Source of the DNA: Euzebyella saccharophila
GTDB lineage: Bacteria; Bacteroidota; Bacteroidia; Flavobacteriales; Flavobacteriaceae
Assembly (NCBI RefSeq): GCF_014855495.1
Contig: NZ_JACYFJ010000001.1
Location: 496,001-560,000, forward strand
DNA: 64,000 nucleotides
Reading direction: 5' to 3'
Shown here: positions 37,334 to 45,870 of the stretch, one piece after another
Layout: every line of letters begins with the position of its first letter
Numbering within the stretch: the first letter of the stretch is position 1
Translations under genes and position numbers: made by a program
Notes under the pieces: generated by a model
Databases searched by the model: none
Told to the model about the DNA's origin: nothing
What the model saw: only the letters and a program-made list of their open reading frames with translations

Positions 37334-38266
37334 ATGGGTTCATTCCTTTTAATTCCTATTCTATTTTTCGGGCTCGTCATTCTGTTTTCCTCATTCTTTA
37401 TTGTAAAACAGCAGACTGCGGTAGCCATTGAACGCTTTGGAAAATTTCAAAGTATACGAAGCTCCGGTCTTCAAATGAAAATTCCGTTAGTAGACCGAAT
37501 TGCCGGTAGGCTAAGTTTAAAAATTCAGCAATTAGATGTAATTGTAGAGACCAAAACGCTGGATGATGTTTTTGTTAAATTAAAAATTTCGGTTCAGTAC
37601 GTAGTATTAAAAGACAAGGTCTACGAGGCGTTCTATAAATTGGAATACCCCCATGAGCAGATAACTTCCTACGTCTTTGATGTGGTTAGAGCCGAAGTTC
37701 CAAAAATGAAATTGGATGATGTTTTCGTAAAAAAAGATGACATCGCCATAGCGGTGAAAACGGAACTCCAAGAGGCTATGTTTGAATATGGTTTTGACAT
37801 CATCAAGACTCTGGTGACGGATATTGATCCCGATCCCCAAGTAAAAAACGCCATGAACCGAATTAATGCTTCCGAAAGGGAAAAGATTGCAGCACAATTT
37901 GAAGGTGACGCCGCACGTATTCTAATTGTTGAAAAAGCAAAGGCCGAAGCAGAAAGCAAGAGACTACAAGGACAAGGTATTGCCGACCAAAGAAGGGAAA
38001 TTGCCCGCGGTCTGGAAGAATCAGTTGAAGTGTTGAACAAAGTAGGTATCAATTCCCAAGAAGCTTCTGCCCTAATCGTAGTTACTCAGCACTATGATAC
38101 CCTGCAAGCCATTGGCGAAGAAACCAATACCAATTTGATTCTATTACCTAATTCGCCTCAAGCGGGTAGTGATATGCTGAACAATATGGTGGCCTCCTTC
38201 ACTGCGAGTAATATGATCGGCGAAAAAATGAAGGAAACCAATAAGAAAAAGAGTCTAGACGAATAA
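37334..38266 (+). CDS. SPFH/band-7 domain membrane protein (stomatin-like)
   Basis: A 310-residue protein with one N-terminal transmembrane helix (about residues 4-24). A full SPFH domain follows (VKQQTAVAIERFGKFQSIRSSGLQMKIPLVDRI to VKTELQEAMFEYGFDI, about 25-185). Next comes a Glu/Ala/Lys-rich coiled coil (about 185-245) of the flotillin/prohibitin type, and a C-terminal SPFH tail (ALIVVTQHYDTLQAIGEE). Such proteins form ring-shaped membrane oligomers that organise microdomains or regulate FtsH-like proteases. No NfeD or protease partner is adjacent. The gene is followed by a hairpin terminator. Confidence 0.92.
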   Translation: MGSFLLIPILFFGLVILFSSFFIVKQQTAVAIERFGKFQSIRSSGLQMKIPLVDRIAGRLSLKIQQLDVIVETKTLDDVFVKLKISVQYVVLKDKVYEAFYKLEYPHEQITSYVFDVVRAEVPKMKLDDVFVKKDDIAIAVKTELQEAMFEYGFDIIKTLVTDIDPDPQVKNAMNRINASEREKIAAQFEGDAARILIVEKAKAEAESKRLQGQGIADQRREIARGLEESVEVLNKVGINSQEASALIVVTQHYDTLQAIGEETNTNLILLPNSPQAGSDMLNNMVASFTASNMIGEKMKETNKKKSLDE

Positions 38267-38290
38267 AGCATTGCCTAGTAACTATAGAGA

Positions 38291-38317
38291 AGCCCGGACA
38301 TATCCGGGCTTTCTCTT
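38291..38317 (+). terminator. Terminator of the SPFH gene
   Basis: An 8-bp GC-rich stem AGCCCGGA / TCCGGGCT around cata, followed by a T-rich tail. It may also serve the convergent operon on the minus strand. Confidence 0.82.
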
Positions 38318-38335
38318 TATAAACGTAACTGTTTA

Positions 38336-38551
38336 TTAGCTAAATTTTTTCATAACCTTTCCGGCAACAAAAGAGATGATAAATTTTTGTATCACCCCTC
38401 CTATTCCACCCAGCAAATTGGTAGGATAAAAGCTTGCCTTGGTATTATTGAAGTTCAGCTTTAGATTTTCCCTCTCAATATCTTGCTGTAGTTTTAAAAT
38501 TTTTAGGTCTTGGTCTATTTCTTTAAAGGAGGTGTATTTTTTTGGAATCAT
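38336..38551 (-). CDS. Small DUF6327-like protein
   Basis: A 71-residue protein starting MIPKKYTSFKEIDQDLKILKLQQDIERENLKL, with an N-terminal charged helix and a weakly hydrophobic C-terminal part (GGIGGVIQKFIISFVAGKVM). The pattern is familiar from the last gene of YtxH/holin-like operons in Flavobacteriia; the DUF number is from memory. It overlaps the preceding gene by 4 bp (ATGA), showing translational coupling. The function is unknown; the family is often stress-associated. Confidence 0.72.
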   Translation of the reverse strand: MIPKKYTSFKEIDQDLKILKLQQDIERENLKLNFNNTKASFYPTNLLGGIGGVIQKFIISFVAGKVMKKFS

Positions 38552-38898
38552 ATCTCGTCAAAATAAAATTCAGAAAACTTTTTGAGCAATGGTTTTTGAA
38601 GTTTATCTCTAAGCAAATACAGGATAACTCCAATTAAAATATAGCAACAACCTACCACTAAGAATCCTAGCGCTTCACTATGAAGGGCTTCACCAACCCA
38701 GAATGCGGCGCTAGCGGATAGGAATAGCAGGGCTAAAACCAACATAGTCGAAACAGAAGCGATTTTGGCAAAAACCACAATTGCCTTCATCATCACCTTA
38801 AATCCTTTTAGCTTATAGTATTTATGACTATTCTCTAAATAGGATTTTGCACTTGCTTCCGCTTCGACTAGATTTTCCTTTATTTCTTCAAAAGCCAT
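38548..38898 (-). CDS. Phage-holin-family (holin-X-like) membrane protein
   Basis: 116 residues: an N-terminal amphipathic helix (FEEIKENLVEAEASAKSYLE), two transmembrane helices (about 40-66 and 72-96), and a basic C-terminus (LRDKLQKPLLKKF). This is the layout of the holin-superfamily III-like proteins found beside YtxH genes. There is no phage context, so the holin name is only a family label. It lies 3 bp after the YtxH gene and overlaps the DUF6327-like gene by 4 bp. Confidence 0.78.
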   Translation of the reverse strand: MAFEEIKENLVEAEASAKSYLENSHKYYKLKGFKVMMKAIVVFAKIASVSTMLVLALLFLSASAAFWVGEALHSEALGFLVVGCCYILIGVILYLLRDKLQKPLLKKFSEFYFDEI

Positions 38899-38901
38899 AG
38901 A

Positions 38902-39231
38902 TTACTTTTGGAGTTGGGCATTCTTTTTTCTTAAGTCTTCCAACTTTTTCTCCAAGGTCATAATAATATCGTCTGCCTTGTAGCTCATATTAGAAATGGT
39001 ATCCTCTAACTTTTGTTCAAAATCAACCTTTTTTTCTTCAGCCGTTTTAGTTAGTTCATCGGCAGCCTGACTAATTCGTTTGGTTAAATCTTCTTTAGTC
39101 TTATTGGCATTTTTTTTAATCTTTTTCCTAGTTTTTTCTCCTTTATCCGGAGCATATAATATTCCAGCTCCAGCACCTATGATAGCTCCTGTTAAAATGG
39201 CCAATAATACATTTCCACTATTGTTTGACAT
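38902..39231 (-). CDS. YtxH domain-containing protein
   Basis: A 109-residue protein with a glycine-rich membrane segment (VLLAILTGAIIGAGAGILYAPDKG, about residues 8-31) ending in the YtxH signature LYAPDKGEKTRKKI. A long Lys/Glu-rich coiled coil extends to the C-terminus. YtxH proteins are often induced by general stress. It is the first gene of a tight three-gene operon with the holin-like and DUF6327-like proteins. Confidence 0.88.
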   Translation of the reverse strand: MSNNSGNVLLAILTGAIIGAGAGILYAPDKGEKTRKKIKKNANKTKEDLTKRISQAADELTKTAEEKKVDFEQKLEDTISNMSYKADDIIMTLEKKLEDLRKKNAQLQK

Positions 39232-39583
39232 AATTGTTATTTTTTAGATGAATACTGATTTGACTTTCAGGTATCAGTTGTTTTAACCTTAAAGCACTAA
39301 ATTATGACCGATGAACGGCAAGACTTGCCCCAATCGGAGTAAAAATTGACTTTAGCCAATAATTAAGAGGAATTTAACCGTTATAAGCGCCTACAAAAGA
39401 AAAAAGAGAACTACTGATAAACTCGTATGGATGAATTTTAAAACACGCTTAAAACGCCTTAAAACAATTCATTTTTAATAGAAAAAAACTATTTGATTCT
39501 ATGTTCTAAATTATCTTAATCAATAATCTACGAAACCTATTGTTGATACTTATAGAAATAACAAAAACCTTTATCGGTTGGTT
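39232..39583. other. Intergenic region between glnS and the YtxH operon
   Basis: About 350 bases without a gene. It holds an inverted repeat GGCAAGaCTTGCC at 39317-39329. Read on the minus strand, this has a GG-N10-GC spacing like a sigma-54 promoter (TTGGGGCAAGTCTTGCC). A weak AACC/GGTT hairpin lies near the glnS stop. No exact TAnnTTTG box was found in front of the YtxH gene. Confidence 0.4.
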
Positions 39584-41266
39584 TTACTTAGATTCTATTT
39601 TTGCCCACGTGTCTCGTAGCCCTACCGTTTTATTAAATACAATTTTATCGGCTGTAGAATCAGGATCTACACAAAAATACCCCATACGCTGAAATTGCAT
39701 TCGATCACCACTATGGACATCCTTTAAACTTGGCTCCACAAAAGCGGTTATTGTCTCCAAGGAATCTGGATTGAGGTAATCCATGAAATCCTTGTCCTTC
39801 TGGCTATCGGGACTTTCATGGGTAAAAAGACGGTCATACAAACGAACCTCAGCTTCAAGTGCATGTTTACAGGATACCCAATGCAAGGTACCTTTCACTT
39901 TTCTTAAGCTTTCTTCAGTTCCGCTACCACTCTTACTTTTAGTATCATACGTACATTGAACCTCAATAATATTCCCATCGGTATCTTTTGTGCAGCTTTC
40001 GGCCTTAATAATATAACCGGATTTTAGACGTACCTCTCCCCCTATTTTTAGACGGAAGAACTTACGGTTGGCCTCTTCCCTAAAATCTTCTTGTTCAATA
40101 TAAATCTCCCTAGATAAGGGTATTTGCCTAGTACCTGCCGATTCGTCCTCCGGATTGTTCTCTATCTCCAACCATTCCTCCTTATCTTCAGGGTAATTGG
40201 TAATAACCACTTTAAGAGGATTCAACACCCCCATTACCCTGGGTGCCGTTTTGTTAAGGTCTTCCCTAGCATGAAATTCCAACAAAGAAACATCAATAAG
40301 GTTCTCTCTTTTGGCAATACCAATGGTATCTGCAAAATTACGGATGGAATTAGGCGTGTAGCCTCTCCTTCGCAATCCGGATATGGTGGGCATACGGGGA
40401 TCGTCCCAACCCTTAACGACTCCGGACTCGACCAATTGTAACAACTTTCTTTTGCTAACAACGGTGTGACTTAAATTTCGTCGTGCGAATTCGCGTTGTT
40501 TAGGCCTTAATTTATCGGACTCCACTACTTGATCCAAAAACCAATCATACAACTCCCTGTGCATTGCAAACTCCAATGTACATAAGGAATGTGAAACCTG
40601 CTCTATGTAATCACTTTCTCCATGAGTCCAATCGTACATGGGATAAATACACCAATCGGTATTCGTTCTGTGGTGCGCTTTATGTAACACTCGGTACATT
40701 ATTGGGTCGCGCATCAACATGTTGGAGGACTCCATATCTATTTTGGCCCGCAGAACATGTGATCCTTCCTTATGTTTTCCCTCTTTCATCTCTAGGAAAA
40801 GAACAAGATTCTCCTCTACACTTCGATTTCTATAAGGGCTTTCCGTTCCTGGTTGGGTTGGAGTTCCTTTTTGCGCCGCCATCTCCTCTGAAGACTGGCT
40901 ATCCACATAAGCTTTTCCCTGATTTATCAATACAACTGCCCAATCATAGAGTTGTTGGAAATAATCAGATGCATACCTTTCCGTATCCCAAGTGAATCCT
41001 AACCATTCCACATCGCGTTTAATGGCATCTACATACTCCTGCTCCTCCTTTGCGGGATTGGTATCATCGAACCTTAAATTAACGGGTGCATTGTACCGTA
41101 ACCCCAAACCAAAATTAAGACATATGGAACTGGCGTGGCCGATATGCAAATATCCGTTGGGTTCCGGAGGAAATCTAAAGCGCAATTGTTCCTTAGAATA
41201 ACCCTTTTTAAGGTCTTCTTCAATGATATGTTCTATAAAATTTAAGGACTCTACAGCCTCTCCCAT
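39584..41266 (-). CDS. glnS: Glutaminyl-tRNA synthetase
   Basis: A class I synthetase of 560 residues charging tRNA-Gln. It has the GlnRS N-terminus (NFIEHIIEEDLKKG), the HIGH motif in FPPEPNGYLHIGHASSIC at about residues 33-50, LRFDDTNPAKEEQEYV, the KMSKS equivalent SHTVVSKRKLLQLVESG at about 265, GWDDPRMPTISGLRRRGYTP, and a complete C-terminal two-barrel anticodon-binding region. Its presence with GltX indicates direct Gln-tRNA charging. The open frame runs back to 41362, but a TACCTTTG box at 41286-41293 shows that ATG 41266 is the start. Confidence 0.97.
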   Translation of the reverse strand: MGEAVESLNFIEHIIEEDLKKGYSKEQLRFRFPPEPNGYLHIGHASSICLNFGLGLRYNAPVNLRFDDTNPAKEEQEYVDAIKRDVEWLGFTWDTERYASDYFQQLYDWAVVLINQGKAYVDSQSSEEMAAQKGTPTQPGTESPYRNRSVEENLVLFLEMKEGKHKEGSHVLRAKIDMESSNMLMRDPIMYRVLHKAHHRTNTDWCIYPMYDWTHGESDYIEQVSHSLCTLEFAMHRELYDWFLDQVVESDKLRPKQREFARRNLSHTVVSKRKLLQLVESGVVKGWDDPRMPTISGLRRRGYTPNSIRNFADTIGIAKRENLIDVSLLEFHAREDLNKTAPRVMGVLNPLKVVITNYPEDKEEWLEIENNPEDESAGTRQIPLSREIYIEQEDFREEANRKFFRLKIGGEVRLKSGYIIKAESCTKDTDGNIIEVQCTYDTKSKSGSGTEESLRKVKGTLHWVSCKHALEAEVRLYDRLFTHESPDSQKDKDFMDYLNPDSLETITAFVEPSLKDVHSGDRMQFQRMGYFCVDPDSTADKIVFNKTVGLRDTWAKIESK

Positions 41267-41285
41267 AACAGAAATTTTAAAGACA

Positions 41286-41293
41286 CAAAGGTA
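41286..41293 (-). promoter_or_regulatory. -7 box (TACCTTTG) of glnS
   Basis: TACCTTTG on the minus strand lies 19 bases before ATG 41266. Confidence 0.55.
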
Positions 41294-41483
41294 GTTAAAA
41301 TGCCAAAAAATTGGATAAAAGTTCCAATCAATCCTACAAAATACAAGGTTTTCACAACACAATTAGGGCTTGATACAACATTAAATTCCCCACGCGTGTA
41401 TTAAGTAGCATATTTGTTTATCGTCGTTGTTCAAATCCCAAATCTGACATCGAACGTGTAGTAACCCAAAACTACCACTACTT

Positions 41484-43742
41484 ATGAAAAAAGCACTCTC
41501 TATCACAGGAACAACATTGGTCTTCGCATTTCTGCTTTTGGCCAACACATCACTGAACGCACAAACAATTGCACTACAGGCTCCAGAGCCTGCAGACAAC
41601 CCTAACATCGGAGGTAACTCTCCATGGGACAGAGCTTGTGGATCCGCAAGTTTTAATGAATACTTTGTGACCATCAACTGGGTGGGAAGCACCAACACCA
41701 ACAATGAATTCATTTTGGAATTATCCGACGCTTCTGGTTCATTTGCATCGGCCACAACGCTGTCCACAATTACGGACCAAAACAGCAATTCGGAATTTCT
41801 CACCAGTTTTTCCTTGGCAACCAATATACAAGGAGACGGATACAGGATGCGCGTACGAAGTACGAGTCCGGCATCCACGAGTCCGGCATCACCCGCCTAT
41901 TCCATGTACTACTTAGGGCATACCACCAACTTACACATTAGCCCAGATGGTGACGGGTCAACTCCCGGAACCCTACAGGTTTGCGATGGCGGTAACGTAA
42001 CATTGACAGTGGACAACATTCCGGCAAACGAAGTTGGTTCGTACCAATATACGTGGTATAGAAGCGGAACACCCATTGGCTCTGGCCCTAGTATAGAGAC
42101 CAGTGGAAATGGGGAATATTTTGTCTTTATAGATTACGGTGATTGTACAGGCTCCGCCAATACGGAATCCAATCATATTATTATAAGTACAGGTACCAGT
42201 ACAGGAATTGCCATTAATAATCCAGCCAACACTGCATTATGTGAGGGCGATGCTGCTCCGGCCCTAGAGGCAAATGTTCAGAATGGTTCCCATACCTACA
42301 CATGGTACAGGGACGGAAATGTAGTAAGAACTGCCCAAGCAGGAGGATTTAGCTACGCTATTGATACCGATGATCCTTCGTTTGCGGGAGATTATACAGT
42401 TCAAATTCAAGGTGCCGGTATTTGTACAGAGACCTCTGCTCCTATTACCATTACCAATGCAGGTTCCTTTAGCGTAAACAGAATTAACAACCAAAATGTA
42501 GTTGTATTACCAAGTCAATCTGAAGCTTTGAGCGTTTCTACTGATGCCAATAGTCCAACTTACCAATGGTATAGAAATGGCATTGCCATTTCGGGAGCTA
42601 CAAGTAGCTCTTATAATGTAACCCAACAAGGTACCTATTATACAGCGGTAACACAAACTGGCGGAACCTGTACTTCTACAACTATTAACTCTGAAGAAAC
42701 AACAGTAGTTAGTCCGGCTGAATTCCGATTGGAAATTGATTATGCCACAGAATATACCAGTTGTACCAATTCCAGTATGGTTCTAGAAACAGCAACTATT
42801 TATGCAGTCCTTGCCGATGGTACAGAATTGGACGTAACCGACGATGTTGCATCGAGCTTTACCTATCAATGGCAAAAAGACGATACAGCTATTTCTGGCG
42901 AAACGGCAAGATCTATAAGTCTTACTACCAATAATGAAAATGGCAATTACACCGTTGATGGTTCTTTTGCCGGAATGGATACCACCTCCAACACCCTGCC
43001 TTTACAGTTGGGCGGAAGCGGCTCTTTAGTAATTTCCAGTTCTAGTACGGTTTATTGCAGTAGTGATGATACCATAAACATTTCAACCGAAACGGATTTA
43101 AGTGGAGAAACCTTTGGATGGCAAAGAAATGGTACAACCATAAATTCTACTGATACCGTGTTGAACGTTTCAGAACCCGGTACTTACAGACTAGTAGTTC
43201 AGAAAGGAGACTGCCCATCGATTTCCAATGAAATCTCAATAACGCCCTTGGACCCAGAACTCATTTCGCTTAGTGAGGATGGAGATGTAATATTCCCTGA
43301 AGGAAGTTCTAAAACTGTTACCGCATCAGGTGGTACCGCATACCGTTGGTATGACTCCAACAATAATGAAGTAAGTTCAACAGACTCCTACAGTTTTACT
43401 GCTGAGGGCACCTATACATTGATTGCTACAATAGATAATTGTGAGATAGTAAGAACGATCACCGCAGATTACCTTGACCTATTTAATATACCAAACGTTA
43501 TTACACCTAATGGAGATGGGGCAAATGATCAATGGATCATACCCAACTCTTATTCCAATAAATCAGACGTTAACGTAATTATTTACAATGCAAAAGGAAA
43601 AGAAGTTCTCAACGCCACCAACTACCAAAACAATTGGCCAGAGAGCTCTACCAGCTTTTCCCAGCAGAACATGGTTTACTACTATGTAATAAAGAACGCT
43701 AATGAAACTTTAAAACAAGGAACCATAACCGTCATTAGATAA
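41484..43742 (+). CDS. sprC: SprC-like exported protein with Ig-like modules and type B sorting domain
   Basis: A 752-residue exported protein: signal peptide (ending SLNAQT, about residue 27), an N-terminal beta-rich domain (about 30-150), then about six Ig-like modules with the core WYRSG/WYRNG/WQRNG and terminal Cys (about 155-665). The last 85 residues are a CHU_C gliding-motility domain (FNIPNVITPNGDGANDQW, NAKGKEVL, MVYYYVIKN). Its place directly before sprD, sprB and sprF reproduces the F. johnsoniae sprCDBF operon, where SprC assists SprB function. It may sit with or near the adhesin on the cell surface. A tandem 15-bp duplication lies at 41862-41891. A near-consensus CATATTTG at 41409-41416 may belong to the operon promoter. 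Confidence 0.78.
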   Translation: MKKALSITGTTLVFAFLLLANTSLNAQTIALQAPEPADNPNIGGNSPWDRACGSASFNEYFVTINWVGSTNTNNEFILELSDASGSFASATTLSTITDQNSNSEFLTSFSLATNIQGDGYRMRVRSTSPASTSPASPAYSMYYLGHTTNLHISPDGDGSTPGTLQVCDGGNVTLTVDNIPANEVGSYQYTWYRSGTPIGSGPSIETSGNGEYFVFIDYGDCTGSANTESNHIIISTGTSTGIAINNPANTALCEGDAAPALEANVQNGSHTYTWYRDGNVVRTAQAGGFSYAIDTDDPSFAGDYTVQIQGAGICTETSAPITITNAGSFSVNRINNQNVVVLPSQSEALSVSTDANSPTYQWYRNGIAISGATSSSYNVTQQGTYYTAVTQTGGTCTSTTINSEETTVVSPAEFRLEIDYATEYTSCTNSSMVLETATIYAVLADGTELDVTDDVASSFTYQWQKDDTAISGETARSISLTTNNENGNYTVDGSFAGMDTTSNTLPLQLGGSGSLVISSSSTVYCSSDDTINISTETDLSGETFGWQRNGTTINSTDTVLNVSEPGTYRLVVQKGDCPSISNEISITPLDPELISLSEDGDVIFPEGSSKTVTASGGTAYRWYDSNNNEVSSTDSYSFTAEGTYTLIATIDNCEIVRTITADYLDLFNIPNVITPNGDGANDQWIIPNSYSNKSDVNVIIYNAKGKEVLNATNYQNNWPESSTSFSQQNMVYYYVIKNANETLKQGTITVIR
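41862..41891 (+). repeat. Tandem 15-bp direct repeat within sprC
   Basis: Two copies of ACGAGTCCGGCATC plus one base encode a duplicated Thr-Ser-Pro-Ala-Ser stretch, likely a small slippage duplication between the N-terminal domain and the Ig modules. Confidence 0.8.
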
Positions 43743-43749
43743 CCAAATC

Positions 43750-45870
43750 ATGAAACTTGCCAAAAAAATAGCACTCATACTTTTTGCTGTCCTAGGTCTC
43801 ACTAATCTTCAGGCACAAGAAGACGATCCTATTCTCCTGTACAGTCCGGCATCACAAAACCTATTGAAATTCAATAGGTTTTTGATCAACCCTACCTTTT
43901 CCACTGTACAGGAAGATAAATCGTACATCAACCTATTACACCGAAACCAATCGGTACAGTTTAAGGATAATGACCAAACCTATTTTCTAAGTTACAGCGG
44001 TAGAATAGGGGATAGAAGTGGTTTAGGACTTAGCCTTTATACCCAATCCATTGGTCCGGTATCCAATATCGGTGTTTTGGCAAACTATGCCTATGGCATT
44101 AAACTAAGCGAAAAAAGCAACTTTACTTTTGGGGGCAATTTGGCATATTACAGTACAGGACTGGATAGAAACAATGTTGATGTTATTGATGCCGAAGATT
44201 TTAGACTCAACGGTACAGAAGATAGTAATGTTCTTTCATTTCAACCGGGCTTCAATATATCCTATGGGCAATTTGATTTTGGTGTTTTTGCCGAAAATCT
44301 CTTTGATTATAATTTAAAGACAAGCGAATCCTTAACCGACTTTGCGGACAAGACCTATTCTGCACATTTGCAATACACCCATCCTTTTACCAATGACTCA
44401 GGTATAATGGAAGGTAGTAGATTAATGCCTTTGGCCAGAGTAAGAATGAACGGCCAAAACAGATTTGCTGCGGATGACACTGAAGAAACGCAGGATATAT
44501 CCTTTGGTGGAGGTCTCATTTTAGATCTACCCAAAATTGGTTGGTTACAAGGCGGATATGACAGTTTTTATGGAGCTTCTGCCGGTGCTGGTTTTAATAT
44601 CAATAAAAGACTTTCCTTGGGATACACCATGGAAAAAGGATTTACTACCGACTTTGACAATCTAGGAATAACACACGAAATTTCTTTTGCCTATTCCTTT
44701 ACTCCTAACCTTACAGAAGACAGGGTAATGCTAGAGGAAGACTATGAAGATGAACTTGCTGATAGCGAGGATATAGATAAAAATAATCTCGCATCCAACG
44801 AGGAAATTGCCGAATTAAGGAGAAAACTAGCAGAAAACGATGCCATTATTGAAGAGTTGATGTTCCGTCAAGATTCCATGGAAGCTAGTAGACAAAGGGA
44901 TTTGGAAAGACGCTTTAACATGGTCATGAGTATGGTTAGGAATGAAACCAATGGAAGCAGACCTGACCTTGAAGACCGTGCCGAGGCCATGTTCCTAGGA
45001 AACAAAACAAGACCCGTAGTTGATACGGAGAATACAACAAACAACCAAATTATACCAAACAGTACAGAATTAACGAAGGCCGAAAAAGATGCGGTCATCA
45101 GGGCAACCAAAACCCAGGAACTGGCCAGCACCGATGCAAAGAAAAATGAACCGGTGGCAATTCAAAAATTAGCTGCAAACAACTCATCTAAACCCATTAA
45201 AAGTAGAAAATTTAAAAATTTAGATGGGGTACAAGATGGTTACTATGTAGTTGCCAACGTTTATAAGGGCGGCAAATACATGGACAATTTCCTGAACAAA
45301 ATGAACGATGAGGGTTTTGACCAAACCAACTATATAGACAATCCATCCAATGGACTTAAATATGTGTACCTAAAAAGATTCGATACATGGGATGAAGCTG
45401 TCAATGCCCACAACACTCAAATGGACGGTAACTACAATGGAGACCTATGGATTATGAATGTTGACAATAAATACAGCAATGAGGCCTACGCCAGTAACGT
45501 TGATAAACTCAAGGAGAAATCTGCCAAGTATGAAAATGATGTGCTTCAACAAAATGTAATTGTTAAAGATCAAGTTGCCTCGAAGGAATTAACCAGCAAG
45601 ACTTATAAAATTGATGGTATTGGAAGCGGTTATTATATCATAGCGAATGTATTCGCCAGTCCAAAAAATGCCAATCGGTTTGTAAAACTTTTAAACTCTT
45701 ACGGGTTAAGCGCAAGCTACTTTATCAACCCAGAAAACAATTGGAGATATGTCTATTTAAAAAGACATGAATCTTGGAACAATGCCCTAATATCCTACTA
45801 CACCAACCTAAACGATTCGTACAACGACAAGATGTGGATTATGCGAGTCAAACCAAACCTACTAGCCTAA
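43750..45870 (+). CDS. sprD: SprD-like PorP/SprF-type outer-membrane protein with two C-terminal SPOR-like domains
   Basis: A 706-residue exported protein. Signal peptide (ending NLQAQE, about residue 24). A PorP/SprF-like beta-barrel region (about 25-330: YSPASQNLLKFNRFLINPTF, many amphipathic strands, ISFAYSFTPNL). A charged coiled coil (about 341-398: IAELRRKLAENDAIIEEL). A linker. Then two related SPOR-like domains at about 494-575 (GYYVVANVYKGG, YVYLKRFDTW, DLWIMNVDN) and 624-704 (GYYIIANVFASP, YVYLKRHESW, KMWIMRVK). In F. johnsoniae SprD is encoded between sprC and sprB and supports SprB-dependent gliding. It starts 7 bp after sprC, and its stop directly abuts the sprB ATG. Confidence 0.82.
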   Translation: MKLAKKIALILFAVLGLTNLQAQEDDPILLYSPASQNLLKFNRFLINPTFSTVQEDKSYINLLHRNQSVQFKDNDQTYFLSYSGRIGDRSGLGLSLYTQSIGPVSNIGVLANYAYGIKLSEKSNFTFGGNLAYYSTGLDRNNVDVIDAEDFRLNGTEDSNVLSFQPGFNISYGQFDFGVFAENLFDYNLKTSESLTDFADKTYSAHLQYTHPFTNDSGIMEGSRLMPLARVRMNGQNRFAADDTEETQDISFGGGLILDLPKIGWLQGGYDSFYGASAGAGFNINKRLSLGYTMEKGFTTDFDNLGITHEISFAYSFTPNLTEDRVMLEEDYEDELADSEDIDKNNLASNEEIAELRRKLAENDAIIEELMFRQDSMEASRQRDLERRFNMVMSMVRNETNGSRPDLEDRAEAMFLGNKTRPVVDTENTTNNQIIPNSTELTKAEKDAVIRATKTQELASTDAKKNEPVAIQKLAANNSSKPIKSRKFKNLDGVQDGYYVVANVYKGGKYMDNFLNKMNDEGFDQTNYIDNPSNGLKYVYLKRFDTWDEAVNAHNTQMDGNYNGDLWIMNVDNKYSNEAYASNVDKLKEKSAKYENDVLQQNVIVKDQVASKELTSKTYKIDGIGSGYYIIANVFASPKNANRFVKLLNSYGLSASYFINPENNWRYVYLKRHESWNNALISYYTNLNDSYNDKMWIMRVKPNLLA

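Noticed and set aside
38548-38898. Phage remnant suggested by the holin-family protein
   Set aside because: It is embedded in a tight YtxH operon with no other phage gene, and such holin-like proteins are ordinary chromosomal genes in this group.
41267-41362. N-terminal extension of glnS
   Set aside because: The added residues are unlike any GlnRS, and a TACCTTTG promoter box lies inside the extension.
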